Source: Marinicella meishanensis
Lineage (GTDB): Bacteria; Pseudomonadota; Gammaproteobacteria; Xanthomonadales; Marinicellaceae
Direction of reading: 5' to 3'
DNA: 64,000 bases
Assembly (NCBI RefSeq): GCF_019931145.1
Contig: NZ_JAIOUV010000009.1
Coordinates: 124,001-188,000 of the forward strand
Part shown: in pieces, positions 19,062-30,558 of the stretch
How the letters are laid out: each line of letters begins with the position of its first letter
Position numbering within the stretch: position 1 is the first letter of the stretch
The notes under the pieces: generated by a model
Databases searched by the model: none
Told to the model about the DNA's origin: nothing
The model's input: the letters and a program-made list of their open reading frames with translations, nothing else
Position numbers and translations under genes: made by a program

Positions 19062-21242
19062 ATGAAATCAATGGTCTGTATGGGTGCCATGCTGGCACTG
19101 TCTGCGAGCGCGCTGGCGCAAAATATTCCGACTCCTGACGAGCCAACCGCACTGGATGATCTGGTGGTGGTGGCTTACAAACAAGCCCGACCGGTGCAAG
19201 AGGTGGTGGGCGATGTCATTGTGATTGATGCCGAACAATTGTCCGAGACCATCAGTCAAGACATCCAGGACGCCATCCAATACCAAGCCAATGTCCACAT
19301 CGAAGACGGCGGCACCCGCTTTGGCACCACCGGCCTCAACATCCGGGGCATCGGTGGCAATCGGGTGGTGGTGGAAATTGACGGCGTGCCCAATGCCAAA
19401 GCCTTTGACTTGGGCTCTTACTCATTTGCCAGCGCCAGCTTTCCTGAAATTGACTTGATTCAAAACATCGAGATCCTCAAAGGCCCGGCTTCCACGCTGT
19501 ATGGCAGCGATGCCTTGGGTGGGATTGTGGCGATCAACACCTGGGACCCTGATGTGCTGTTGGCGCGGCACGATGATGACCAATGGACCCGGTTGCGCCT
19601 GGGCTTTGATGGTCGCCGACATGGTCGTTTCGCCACCCTCAGTGCCGCTTGGGACTTCGAACAACAGGGCCTTTTGTTGTCAGCCACCCAGCGCGATGGC
19701 AAAGGGGTGGTCAATGAGAATTCCAATCTGGGCAAAGACACCGCCGATTGGGATGCCCAATCGCTGTTTGCCAAGTGGCAAGTCGACACCAGCGGTGGCA
19801 ACACATTGACCTTGGGCCTGCGCGCGGCGCAACGCGACCAATTCACCCAAATCAATTCGTTCATCGGTCAAGGCCGCTTTGTGCGCACCACCCAATTGAG
19901 TGGTCTGGATGACTCCCAAGACCAGCAATTCCATGTCACCCATGAATTCAACATCCATGGTGCTTGGGCCGATGCCGGCAGCGCCTTGGTTTACCACGCC
20001 AACACCGAGTTTGAACAAAACACCACTGAAAACCGCTTTTCCCGCAGCGGCACACCCTTGCTGCAAAACCGGCAGTTTAATTTTGACAGCAAAAGGCTGG
20101 GGCTGGAGTTGAATTTCACCAAAGCCTTCAGCACCGAGTACAGTGAGCATCAGTTGATCTATGGCCTGGAATGGGTGGAGACCGAGGTGGTTGAATCACG
20201 CAACGCCACCGAAACCAACCTCAACAGCAACACCACCACGAATATGGTGCTGGGTGAAAATTTTCCCTTGCGCGACTTTCCGGTCACCGATGTCAGCGAA
20301 TTGGGCCTGTTCATTCATGATGAAATCCGCATCGGTGATTCGGCCTGGACCTGGGTGCCGGCAATGCGTTTTGACCATTACCGCCTGTCACCCAAGCGCG
20401 ATGCCTTGTTTGACAATGGCTCCGCTGCGGCTGCCATCGTGTCCATTTCGGAGTCAGATTTTTCACCCAAATTGGGCCTGATGTATGACCTCAACGAACA
20501 AATCAATGTGTATGCCCAATACGTTCGCGGCTTCCGCGCCCCACCCTATGACGATGTCAACATCGGTTTTAACCTGGCCTTGTTCAATTACCGGGCCATC
20601 CCCAACCCCGATTTGCGCTCTGAAACCTCCCATGGTTTTGAATTGGGTTTTCGCTTCGACGGAGATGTACATCAACTACACGTCAATGTGTTTCACAATG
20701 ATTATCAGGACTTGATCGTCAGCCGTGACCTGGTGGGCATGGATCCGGACACCGGCGCCCTGGTATTTCAATCCAGAAATGTCGAAGACGCGACCATTTA
20801 TGGGGCCGAATTGGACTACCAATGGCAGTTTTCTGAACAATGGTCAACTGGCTGGCAACTGGCTTGGACCCGCGGCGAGAATGACCGCACCAAGCAACCA
20901 CTGAATCACATTTCACCTCCCAAAGCCACGGGCCACTTGCGATGGCGCTCGGCCGATGACCGCTGGGATGCCACCTTGTACGGGACATTCAGCCAAGCCC
21001 AGGACCGGGTCGATGATCCGGATCAAGAACTGTTTCGCACACCGGGTTATGCCACCTTCGATTGGGTCACTGGGTATCAAATCAATGCGAAGCACCAAAT
21101 CCGAGTCGGCATCCACAACCTGACCAACAAAAAATACTGGTTGTGGCAACAGGTGCGAAATTTCGATGCCTCAGACCCCATCATCGAAGCCATGACCCAG
21201 GCGTCAAGGCATGTCAAGGTCGCCTATACCGCACAATGGTGA
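19062..21242 (+). CDS. TonB-dependent outer-membrane receptor, haem-receptor-like
   Basis: A 726-residue receptor. Signal peptide at residues 1-19 (ALSASALAQ); TonB-box-like LDDLVVVAY at about 31-39; plug domain with INIRGIGG-type segment and EIDGVP; then a 22-strand barrel. GFRAPPYDDVN (FRAP box) and IPNPDLRSETSHGFELG (NPNL-like box) are the signatures of haem and haemoglobin receptors. It ends in an aromatic strand, VAYTAQW. Haem or another iron/copper ligand is plausible given the regulon, which makes several haem proteins. No TonB-ExbBD genes lie nearby. Confidence 0.85.
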   Translation: MKSMVCMGAMLALSASALAQNIPTPDEPTALDDLVVVAYKQARPVQEVVGDVIVIDAEQLSETISQDIQDAIQYQANVHIEDGGTRFGTTGLNIRGIGGNRVVVEIDGVPNAKAFDLGSYSFASASFPEIDLIQNIEILKGPASTLYGSDALGGIVAINTWDPDVLLARHDDDQWTRLRLGFDGRRHGRFATLSAAWDFEQQGLLLSATQRDGKGVVNENSNLGKDTADWDAQSLFAKWQVDTSGGNTLTLGLRAAQRDQFTQINSFIGQGRFVRTTQLSGLDDSQDQQFHVTHEFNIHGAWADAGSALVYHANTEFEQNTTENRFSRSGTPLLQNRQFNFDSKRLGLELNFTKAFSTEYSEHQLIYGLEWVETEVVESRNATETNLNSNTTTNMVLGENFPLRDFPVTDVSELGLFIHDEIRIGDSAWTWVPAMRFDHYRLSPKRDALFDNGSAAAAIVSISESDFSPKLGLMYDLNEQINVYAQYVRGFRAPPYDDVNIGFNLALFNYRAIPNPDLRSETSHGFELGFRFDGDVHQLHVNVFHNDYQDLIVSRDLVGMDPDTGALVFQSRNVEDATIYGAELDYQWQFSEQWSTGWQLAWTRGENDRTKQPLNHISPPKATGHLRWRSADDRWDATLYGTFSQAQDRVDDPDQELFRTPGYATFDWVTGYQINAKHQIRVGIHNLTNKKYWLWQQVRNFDASDPIIEAMTQASRHVKVAYTAQW

Positions 21243-21270
21243 AGCCTGGAAATTGTCCATGAAACCCGAA

Positions 21271-21312
21271 TTGACTTACATCAATTACAAGCACCACCAG
21301 GCGCAGTAAATT
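21271..21312 (+). promoter_or_regulatory. DNR-type box plus -10 for nirS
   Basis: TTGACTTACATCAA at 21271-21284 with TAAATT at 21307-21312, 32 bp between centres. The predicted leader before nirS is about 80 bp and contains GAGGAG eight bases before the ATG. Confidence 0.78.
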
Positions 21313-21376
21313 AACCCAGAGAGTTCGCCAACCACCGGTTCGCTGTGCGCAGCAGCCACTGAATTTGGCTTCCTAA

Positions 21377-23530
<2,154 letters not shown>

Positions 23531-23608
23531 TTGAGGGAACCTGAGGTGGCCAAGGATGGCCAGAAAAATTAACCATGGATGATGCACAGAACCCCATCGA
23601 TGACATCG

Positions 23609-23650
23609 AAAGCGCAAGCGCTGACTTCCTCCGAGGGCGGCGCTTTTTTT
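23609..23650 (+). terminator. Probable terminator of nirS
   Basis: AAAGCGC at 23609-23615 pairs with GCGCTTT at 23640-23646, and the right arm continues into a run of T. The loop is long (24 nt) and can fold further. It sits between nirS and the convergent regulator gene. Confidence 0.6.
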
Positions 23651-23657
23651 AATGGGA

Positions 23658-24389
23658 TCACAATTCTTCGGATTCCAACAAGTTGCGCAGTTCAGCGACG
23701 TTTTTCAGGATGATCTTTTTCTCATGCACCTCAATCAGCGATTTGTTTTCCAATGATTTCAGGGCCCTGGAAAAAGTTTCCGGCTTGATCGACAATCGCG
23801 AAGCGATGTCCCGCTTGGGCACCTTCAGTTTCAGCTGATAGGCCTCTTCGGTGACTGCGGTTACTTGCGACAGGAAGTAATCGATCACCCGAAAGGAGGC
23901 ATTGTGCAAGGTTTGGTGATCCAACTCTTTGACCATCCAGTGCAACTTATGCGATAAATGGGCCAACATGTTGATGCACAAATCGGCCGAACCGCGCAAC
24001 AATTGCAAGAACGGTTGAGCCTGGACGCTGACCACCACCGACGGTTTGATGGCGGTGGCGGTGACCGGATATTTCGGCGCCCCAGCAAACAACACCCCTT
24101 CGGCAAAGGTGCGCCCTGGCAACACCACTTCAATGATTTTTTCATCCCCCTTGATGGTGTTGCGCCCCAATTTCACTGCGCCATCATAGACAAAATAAAA
24201 ATGGGTCAAATCCATCCCCTGCTGAAACAGCATTTGATCGGGATCTTTCTTCAACAAGGAAGCATGGCGCAACACCTGACTGAATTGGTCTTCATTCATA
24301 CCAGAAAACAAGGCATTGTCTTGCAGTGCCGCACAAACGGCTTGATTCAACTCGGGATGTAGCATCGGTCCATACAATTTTTTGGCCAT
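23658..24389 (-). CDS. dnr: Crp/Fnr-family regulator, DNR-like
   Basis: A 243-residue regulator with an N-terminal cyclic-nucleotide-binding-type beta roll (FYFVYDGAVKLGRNT, GRTFAEGVLFAG) and a C-terminal winged helix whose recognition helix is IKPETFSRAL, as in DNR/NNR proteins. The N-terminal cysteines of oxygen-sensing FNR are absent, so a haem-based NO sensor is more likely. The ATG at 24389 is used; an upstream extension (18 codons) lacks conservation signs. It is next to nirS and is the natural activator of the four boxes upstream of the porin, norC, the receptor and nirS. Confidence 0.9.
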   Translation of the reverse strand: MAKKLYGPMLHPELNQAVCAALQDNALFSGMNEDQFSQVLRHASLLKKDPDQMLFQQGMDLTHFYFVYDGAVKLGRNTIKGDEKIIEVVLPGRTFAEGVLFAGAPKYPVTATAIKPSVVVSVQAQPFLQLLRGSADLCINMLAHLSHKLHWMVKELDHQTLHNASFRVIDYFLSQVTAVTEEAYQLKLKVPKRDIASRLSIKPETFSRALKSLENKSLIEVHEKKIILKNVAELRNLLESEEL

Positions 24390-24439
24390 TGTACATCGCT
24401 TTTGACCGGTGATGAAACCCCATCCGAGTGGCGCCAAAT

Positions 24440-24760
24440 TCAACTGACGGTGTCCACGTCCAACCGCACCAACAAATTGCCGGCTTCGTACACTTCCACT
24501 TGGGAATACAATGCCTCATCCGGACAATACACTTTGTCGTATCTGACATCGGCCCAAGACATGACTTGCGGCCAGATTCCAGGTTTTTGCACCAAATGCA
24601 AATCCAAGATCAAAATGGCCGGGTTGACACCCTGTGGTTCTCGATAAATCAAGACCGCTTCCACCCCGGGATTGGGCACCAAAACCGCACCGATGAGGTG
24701 AAAGGTATCGGGCTTGGGTGGCATCAAATTGTTCCAGGCATACCAGTTTTTGTTTTTCAT
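24440..24760 (-). CDS. Small conserved-looking protein upstream of dnr, unknown
   Basis: A 106-residue soluble protein without signal peptide or membrane helix, with a Pro-rich beta pattern (VLVPNPGVEAVLIYRE, VNPAILILDLHLVQKPG, YSQVEVYEAG). GGAG stands eight bases before the ATG. It lies 50 bp upstream of dnr in the same direction and may share its transcript. I do not recognise the family. Codon use is like the neighbours. Confidence 0.65.
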   Translation of the reverse strand: MKNKNWYAWNNLMPPKPDTFHLIGAVLVPNPGVEAVLIYREPQGVNPAILILDLHLVQKPGIWPQVMSWADVRYDKVYCPDEALYSQVEVYEAGNLLVRLDVDTVS

Positions 24761-24902
24761 GAAATTTCTCCTATTTCAATGGTGTGTCTCACCCAGTGAA
24801 CTGAAGCCAGCCATCCTCCCACTTTTGATGTTTTTTTATCCCAGGTGAGAGATGGTCACGACCCAACACACCCCTTAATGACTTATTAACCGGAGAATAC
24901 TC

Positions 24903-25220
24903 ATGTCAAAATATTTTGGTTTAATTGATCCCGCTGGACAAATCTTGGCTCAAAAAGGCCGATTCAAAGTGATCACCACCTTCCTACCCAAGTACTTCAT
25001 CATTGAATTCAACCGGGACATGCGCAACGCCGTGGTGTTGGCCACCGCCCGTTTCTTCAAAGAAAAATACCGATTTGATCATGAATGCTCGCCCGTGGTG
25101 GTCTCCAACGCGCCCGACGGCAACCCCAACACCCTCGGCTTCTCCGTCTGCAACAACAACATCGGAGATCTGGGCTTCAGCTTCAACATCTACCACCCCA
25201 AGAAAACCAGCGAAGACTGA
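24903..25220 (+). CDS. Small soluble protein of unknown family
   Basis: A 105-residue protein divergent from the previous gene, with GGAG seven bases upstream of the ATG. The sequence FIIEFNRDMRNAVVLATARFFKEKY looks like an amphipathic helix region, followed by beta-like segments with two cysteines (C86-type positions, HECSPVVV and SVCNNN). There is no signal peptide. The function is not recognisable; location at the edge of the denitrification block is the only context. Confidence 0.65.
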   Translation: MSKYFGLIDPAGQILAQKGRFKVITTFLPKYFIIEFNRDMRNAVVLATARFFKEKYRFDHECSPVVVSNAPDGNPNTLGFSVCNNNIGDLGFSFNIYHPKKTSED

Positions 25221-25231
25221 TTTAAATCCAG

Positions 25232-25259
25232 GCCCAGTCAATGGGCTGGGCATGATTTT
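25232..25259 (+). terminator. Possible terminator after the 105-aa gene
   Basis: GCCCA at 25232-25236 pairs with TGGGC at 25242-25246 (or CCCAG with CTGGG at 25246-25250), followed by CATGATTTTT. The stem is short and the T tract is offset, so this is tentative. Confidence 0.35.
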
Positions 25260-25277
25260 TCTGTTTGATTGAATTAA

Positions 25278-28200
25278 TTAATGGAAAAGCTTTTCTGTTG
25301 CTAACTTATTAGATGAAATTAATACAAATGATGCCCAATAAAAAGGATGCCTGAATTGATTACCATTCAAACCACTGGCAAAACTTCGTTTGGCTTCAGA
25401 CAGTGCAAAAGAAACATTACCATCATGCGCCATTAATTGTTGATAAAATTCATTCATGAAGCGTGGTGTTGCTTTGTCTGATATAGACCAAATTGTACCG
25501 ATGACAGCTTGTGTACCTTTTGATATTGCTCCCATTGCCAGTCCAAACAATCCTTCACCTTTGATTTTCAAACCATTGATTGTTTCACATCCGCTGATCA
25601 CCATTAAATTCACTTTGAATGGAACGCTTAGAAATTCTGACAAAGTCATTAGCCCTTGAGCTGTATGATTTTCTTGGTCATTCACAGCTGTGGCCAGACC
25701 AGAAATTCCCAAATCCTCTGAAAAAATTATCCCATGAGTTGCTATGTGCAATATATCAACATAGCGCATTTCATCAGAAAGCAATGACTGGTTGGTTGCA
25801 TCGATTCCTGAAGAAATGAATGTGTTTTCTTTTCCAAAAATTGATTCGATGATATCTGCTTCAAACGATGTAAATGGCAAACTTTTAAAACCAGTGAAAA
25901 TGTAATCACCTAATTTTTCAGAATTACCTTTGTTAATTTCTCTCACTTCTTTAAATGTTGGATCCGCAAAAACCGCTACTTTATTAATGTTTCCATAGTC
26001 ATACAAAGAAGTCTGGGGAGCAAAATAATCACTTACAGAATGAGTTCTAACAATTTCGAATAATGAAATAAAAGGTACATAATCTCCTCTATGATCACTC
26101 AAGTTTAAAGCAGCAAAAGGCAATGCATGTAAATCACCATCAGTCACAACAATAATTTTGTTAATGCTGTTTTGAAACATTAAATCGAGGGGTAAAAGAC
26201 TCGCCATTCGTCTAAAAACCCCATTCAAATTCAATAGCTTTGGTGTTTTCACCTGGTCTAACAAATCCATCAAGTCCTTCCTAAATTCAGTGTATTTAGA
26301 GTGGTCTCGGATTGATGAGGAGTTATGCATAATAACTATAGACAGCAACAAATCTTTTTGCATGTGAAATCTAACAATCAACTCATCGCTTGACATGTAA
26401 CTTTGTACTTCAGAAATAGATTTCGATTTAATTCGTTCAATTCTATTTTTGGATTGACCAGAATTAACTGCTTCGAGATAAGCTTGTCTGCTTGCATCAA
26501 CTTTTAAATAATCGATATTTTGTCCTAATCCATTTTCATTGATTAAATACTTGTTCAATAATCGCATGTACGAATCCCACTTATCTTTGACTTCTACCTC
26601 CACTCCTTTTGAATCATCGCTTTTAAATAAGCTGATATTTCTACTACTTCTCGAATGAACTGCTTGATAATTTTCAAGAACATTAAAAATTTCATCTGCA
26701 ATCAAAGTAGATTGGCCGTCAAATTTTTTATTCAATTCTTTAACATATTCTTCCACAAAGTAGTTACTTTGATTTTGCCAGTAAAGAATTTCAGTGTTTT
26801 CTGTCAATTGAACTCTGATGTTTTGAAGAATTGACTGAACCTCACTGAATGTCTCTTTCAAGCCATCTAAGTCACTTTTAATTGTCAATAATTTGAAATT
26901 TAATTTATACCGATCTAGAAGTAAATTGATTGGCAATTCAGATTGAGCAAAACCATTGTTTAATTTCGCAAGAATTAGTGAAAACTCTTGAGTGTTATCT
27001 TCTTCATAAGCAATCCATGCTTTCAAACTCAACAATGAGTATTTGTTACCAATGAGTGTTTTTTCAGTGATTAAGTCATCTGCATTTTTAAGGAATTCTT
27101 TGCTTTTCTCAATCTGGCCACTGGTCAAATAATCTCTTCCAAGCTCAATTAATGTAACTACCACATCATCTTCTGATATTTTTTCAAAAACTTGTAAACT
27201 TTGATGATGTAAAGACAATGCCTTCTTAATATTACCCTGGTTTCTTTCAACATTTCCCAACCCCCTCAATGCAACCGCCATTCCCATTTTTATGTTATGC
27301 TCTTGGTAAGTCAAAAGTGCTTTCTGATAATATTGTTTGGCCTGCTGGTTATCACCCAACTGGAGATACACTTTTCCCATGTTGTTGTAAATTGCTGCAC
27401 TTCTTATGAATTCTTTTGAATCGAGCAACTTCACTAATGCTTTTCTGTATATCTTTAACGACTGTCCAGGTTTTCCAGTTTTTCCGTAGATAAACGCCAA
27501 ATTATTGTGAAGGCTTTGAAGTCCTACCTCTGTCTCAGAATCAGATAAGACATCTATCGCCAACTTCAAATTTACTTCCGCCATTAAAAAGTCATTTTGA
27601 AAAGTGTAATCAGCAGCTAAAATGCTGAGACTGTGGGCAAGCAGGACGGGATCGCCAATTTCATGAGCCAATGCTTGCGCTTGCTCAATTTTCTCCCTAG
27701 CTTTTGAGTTTGAATTTCCCTGAAACTTTCCATTCAAAGAAAGCACCAAACCATAATTCATCTTGGCTTCAGCAAGCCTGAGTTGCCAGAGTGCTTCATC
27801 TGAAACTGGTATTATTTGATTGAGCAGGTAAAGATAATTTTCAGCATTTTGATAGTCTCTGGTTTTTAAATATACTAGTGCCTGCAGATTTACTCCGTTG
27901 TAATGATGAAGAAATTTATTAATCTGAGCACTTAATTGATTCGCAATCTTTAAAACACATTTATATTTTTCCATTTTAAAGCAAACCCATGCATGTACAT
28001 TCATCAAGGACAACTGTTGCTCTTCTGAAAATTGCAATTGAGAAAGCTGCTCTTTGATATGAGAATTGGTAATGCCTTTATTGCCGTTCAGGGTTTCGTG
28101 GTACCAAAGCTGAGAAATGGTTTGTTGCAACTGAAAGTAAGAAATTTCATGAAGATTGTCTGAATAAAAATGCAATTCCTTCAACTCGAATTGACGTTTG

Positions 28201-28484
28201 ATATTGTATTTTGGCTTGATCCAGATCGTGTAAACACTCATATCCTGATCACCCCTTAGTACGAGGTATTCTTCACCACCTCTTTCTTGCGGGCCATTCT
28301 GTACCTGATCAATTACACCATTCTTTTCTACTTTGATGTCATAGTCCAAGGCGTTATTCGATAGTTTTACCAACAAAATTTTGTGCTTTTCGACTTCAAA
28401 ATCTTTGTAGTGTTGCCAAATTACTTGGCTGTTTACAGCACACGAAAAAAATAACATCGCAGTAAATGCTGAAAAATAGCCCAT
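25278..28484 (-). CDS. Secreted TPR-CHAT domain protease-like protein
   Basis: A 1068-residue protein. Residues 1-20 form a Sec signal peptide (SAFTAMLFFSCAVNSQ), so it is probably exported. Residues about 150-500 contain tandem tetratricopeptide repeats (e.g. NNMGKVYLQLGDNQQAKQY), then a helical linker, and a C-terminal CHAT caspase-like domain. The catalytic pair is visible: His917 in HIATHG and Cys966 in ISGCET. CHAT proteins cleave protein partners in known defence and death systems. It is AT-rich, last in the sigma-peroxidase operon, and starts 5 bp after the 185-aa gene. Substrate unknown. Confidence 0.92.
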   Translation of the reverse strand: MGYFSAFTAMLFFSCAVNSQVIWQHYKDFEVEKHKILLVKLSNNALDYDIKVEKNGVIDQVQNGPQERGGEEYLVLRGDQDMSVYTIWIKPKYNIKRQFELKELHFYSDNLHEISYFQLQQTISQLWYHETLNGNKGITNSHIKEQLSQLQFSEEQQLSLMNVHAWVCFKMEKYKCVLKIANQLSAQINKFLHHYNGVNLQALVYLKTRDYQNAENYLYLLNQIIPVSDEALWQLRLAEAKMNYGLVLSLNGKFQGNSNSKAREKIEQAQALAHEIGDPVLLAHSLSILAADYTFQNDFLMAEVNLKLAIDVLSDSETEVGLQSLHNNLAFIYGKTGKPGQSLKIYRKALVKLLDSKEFIRSAAIYNNMGKVYLQLGDNQQAKQYYQKALLTYQEHNIKMGMAVALRGLGNVERNQGNIKKALSLHHQSLQVFEKISEDDVVVTLIELGRDYLTSGQIEKSKEFLKNADDLITEKTLIGNKYSLLSLKAWIAYEEDNTQEFSLILAKLNNGFAQSELPINLLLDRYKLNFKLLTIKSDLDGLKETFSEVQSILQNIRVQLTENTEILYWQNQSNYFVEEYVKELNKKFDGQSTLIADEIFNVLENYQAVHSRSSRNISLFKSDDSKGVEVEVKDKWDSYMRLLNKYLINENGLGQNIDYLKVDASRQAYLEAVNSGQSKNRIERIKSKSISEVQSYMSSDELIVRFHMQKDLLLSIVIMHNSSSIRDHSKYTEFRKDLMDLLDQVKTPKLLNLNGVFRRMASLLPLDLMFQNSINKIIVVTDGDLHALPFAALNLSDHRGDYVPFISLFEIVRTHSVSDYFAPQTSLYDYGNINKVAVFADPTFKEVREINKGNSEKLGDYIFTGFKSLPFTSFEADIIESIFGKENTFISSGIDATNQSLLSDEMRYVDILHIATHGIIFSEDLGISGLATAVNDQENHTAQGLMTLSEFLSVPFKVNLMVISGCETINGLKIKGEGLFGLAMGAISKGTQAVIGTIWSISDKATPRFMNEFYQQLMAHDGNVSFALSEAKRSFASGLNGNQFRHPFYWASFVLISSNKLATEKLFH

Positions 28485-28488
28485 TTAA

Positions 28489-29046
28489 CTAATCTACCGG
28501 GTTATCTATCCACTCCCAAGTGGTTCTGGCTCTTCTGGCTTGGACTATTTTGGCTAATTCTAACAACTCAGAATCTGATTCTGGGTTACTTATTCGATCC
28601 CCCTTCTCAATTGCCTCATTAATCAGAATGATGTTATCAACGGCTTTCTGATCGGTTTTTTTCCAAAACAATTCATCCACAAAAATCATGATCTGATTAC
28701 CCTCTTTATCCAATTGTGGGACGCCATCGACGATGTGTTCTTCAATAGTTATATTCCAATCTGTTAGCTTCCATGCATTAAAGAAAAACTTTTCAGGTGA
28801 TGCTTCCAATCTATCCTCACTTGAGTTGTATCTAAACTTAACCTTTTCTACCTTCTCTTTGATGTATTCTGACCATGCATCATTAACATACATCTTGATA
28901 TACTTATTTCCATTATCGTCAACCTGAAGGACATTCTGCGCTCCATAAGTACCATCAGGCTTAGGGTGATAAGAAATCAATTCACCTTCATTGCAAGTGT
29001 AACTAACACATACTCCGTACTCTGATTCAAACTTCTCTATCGTCAT
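28489..29046 (-). CDS. Protein of unknown family in the CHAT operon
   Basis: A 185-residue acidic soluble protein with no signal peptide, two cysteines near the N-terminus (GVCVSYTCNEGE) and beta-rich early part followed by helical C-terminus (AIEKGDRISNPESD onward). GGAG lies close to the ATG (GGAGGAATC). The spacing to its neighbours is 17 and 4 bp, so it belongs to the operon. I do not recognise the family; it could be a regulator, inhibitor or substrate for the CHAT protein. Confidence 0.65.
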   Translation of the reverse strand: MTIEKFESEYGVCVSYTCNEGELISYHPKPDGTYGAQNVLQVDDNGNKYIKMYVNDAWSEYIKEKVEKVKFRYNSSEDRLEASPEKFFFNAWKLTDWNITIEEHIVDGVPQLDKEGNQIMIFVDELFWKKTDQKAVDNIILINEAIEKGDRISNPESDSELLELAKIVQARRARTTWEWIDNPVD

Positions 29047-29063
29047 GATTCCTCCTGTAATAA

Positions 29064-30536
29064 TTAATCTTTATAGTTTTCATAAAATGTAATCACATCC
29101 ATCATTGTGAATCGCTTATATTTCAATAATAGTTCTTTAAATGGATTATGAGAATTTAGTAAATCTAATTTGATTTTATTTGAACTACTCAAATCGCCCA
29201 CCTGATCTTTTTTAATCCTTCTCATTGTGTTCAATTGAGCTTCTAAAGGTATGATCAAATTTTGATTTTGCGTTTTAGCTTTTAGCACTGATATTGGCGC
29301 AAATTTAATTCCTTGGTATATAACTTCAGCAACGACAATACTGCCCAATTTTCCTAATTTATGGCCTTTATTGTGTTCTTTTGCCTCTAATAATATATAC
29401 AGCCACAAAGGCAAATCTTTGACACATGGAATGGCCTTTTCAAATGGATTAGATTTAGGTGCTAAGTAATATTTATCATTCAAGCTTTTCAAACTTTTAA
29501 ACGGTTCAATGTTTTCTTTAATGTGTTGAATCAAACTCCAGCCACTTGGTAACTGAGCTATTTCTGCTGCCATTAAATTCAGTTCAATGATCGATTTAAC
29601 TTGCGAACTGCCATCATCAAATATACCTCTTAATGACTTCATGACATCCACAATTTCTAAGTCAATCTTAAAAGCAGGTTGATCCTTGGCATTTATTCCA
29701 AAAAAAAAGTTCCAGTCGATTTCATGTTTTTTTGTAATGTGATTACCATGGTCATTTGATTGAGTTAATAGATCTACTAAGTTAAATGTATTTGTCTTAT
29801 TTAACTTATATTCACCTCTGATTAAGCTGTGCCCGAAACGAAAAACGGCATGAGAAAATTCTTTAGGAATAAAAGTATCATCAAGAGAATTTAATATATA
29901 AGGTCCAGTTTTGAATTCGTGGTGATTGGTACCAAATGAATAAAGTTGGAAAATTTCATCATCCAATACTTCATACAAAAAGTCATCTAGTACCACTTGT
30001 TGAAATATTTTGATGACGATGGATTTAGTTAATTCAAAAATCGTTTCCTCTTCAACTCGTCTATATGGTGGGAAAATACTGAAATATTTTTTAAAAATTG
30101 TGTTATGCAGCTTCTGCCAAAACAGATGAAATTGAGAGATAATAATGTTTTCTGCATTTCTGATTTCTGGAATAATTACCCGACCATTTTTTCTAAACAA
30201 GTCGAACCTATCATTCTGAGCTACACACTCTGGACCCAAAATAAATAAGCCACCGGCAAAAATTTTCTCACCTTGAGCGGTTGAGTCCATTCCATCATCA
30301 CCATATACACTGTTTAACATCAAGAGCGGACTTATATTTTCTCTAGAATGACTGGAAGAAGTAGTATTTGGGACAATGTCATGAGATATAAATTGTCCTA
30401 GATAAGTGAACCCAGGGAGTATACTTGAGGCAGCTGCAGGTTCATTAGACATGGCCTCTGTGATGAGTCTAATTTGGCTCACACTTAACCCGTTGTATTG
30501 ATACTTGAACTCAGGAAACATTGATCTCAAATCCAT
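29064..30536 (-). CDS. Animal-type haem peroxidase homologue
   Basis: A 490-residue protein matching the An_peroxidase superfamily (myeloperoxidase, peroxidasin). Distal histidine H52 in GQFISHDI; the R126-N-A-E129 pair in PEIRNAEN with the QKLHN segment that follows; proximal histidine H236 in EFSHAVFRFGHSLI. These are the spacings seen in the family. No signal peptide is present, so it should be cytoplasmic unless exported by another route. It is AT-rich and has AGAGG six bases upstream of the ATG. Substrate is unknown; halide or peroxide chemistry is possible. Its role beside a sigma factor and CHAT protein is not established. Confidence 0.8.
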   Translation of the reverse strand: MDLRSMFPEFKYQYNGLSVSQIRLITEAMSNEPAAASSILPGFTYLGQFISHDIVPNTTSSSHSRENISPLLMLNSVYGDDGMDSTAQGEKIFAGGLFILGPECVAQNDRFDLFRKNGRVIIPEIRNAENIIISQFHLFWQKLHNTIFKKYFSIFPPYRRVEEETIFELTKSIVIKIFQQVVLDDFLYEVLDDEIFQLYSFGTNHHEFKTGPYILNSLDDTFIPKEFSHAVFRFGHSLIRGEYKLNKTNTFNLVDLLTQSNDHGNHITKKHEIDWNFFFGINAKDQPAFKIDLEIVDVMKSLRGIFDDGSSQVKSIIELNLMAAEIAQLPSGWSLIQHIKENIEPFKSLKSLNDKYYLAPKSNPFEKAIPCVKDLPLWLYILLEAKEHNKGHKLGKLGSIVVAEVIYQGIKFAPISVLKAKTQNQNLIIPLEAQLNTMRRIKKDQVGDLSSSNKIKLDLLNSHNPFKELLLKYKRFTMMDVITFYENYKD

Positions 30537-30558
30537 AAATACCTCTGCTAATTATTCT

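Noticed and set aside
23658-24389. An oxygen-sensing FNR protein
   Set aside because: The N-terminal cysteine cluster for the [4Fe-4S] centre is missing; the recognition helix fits DNR/NNR.
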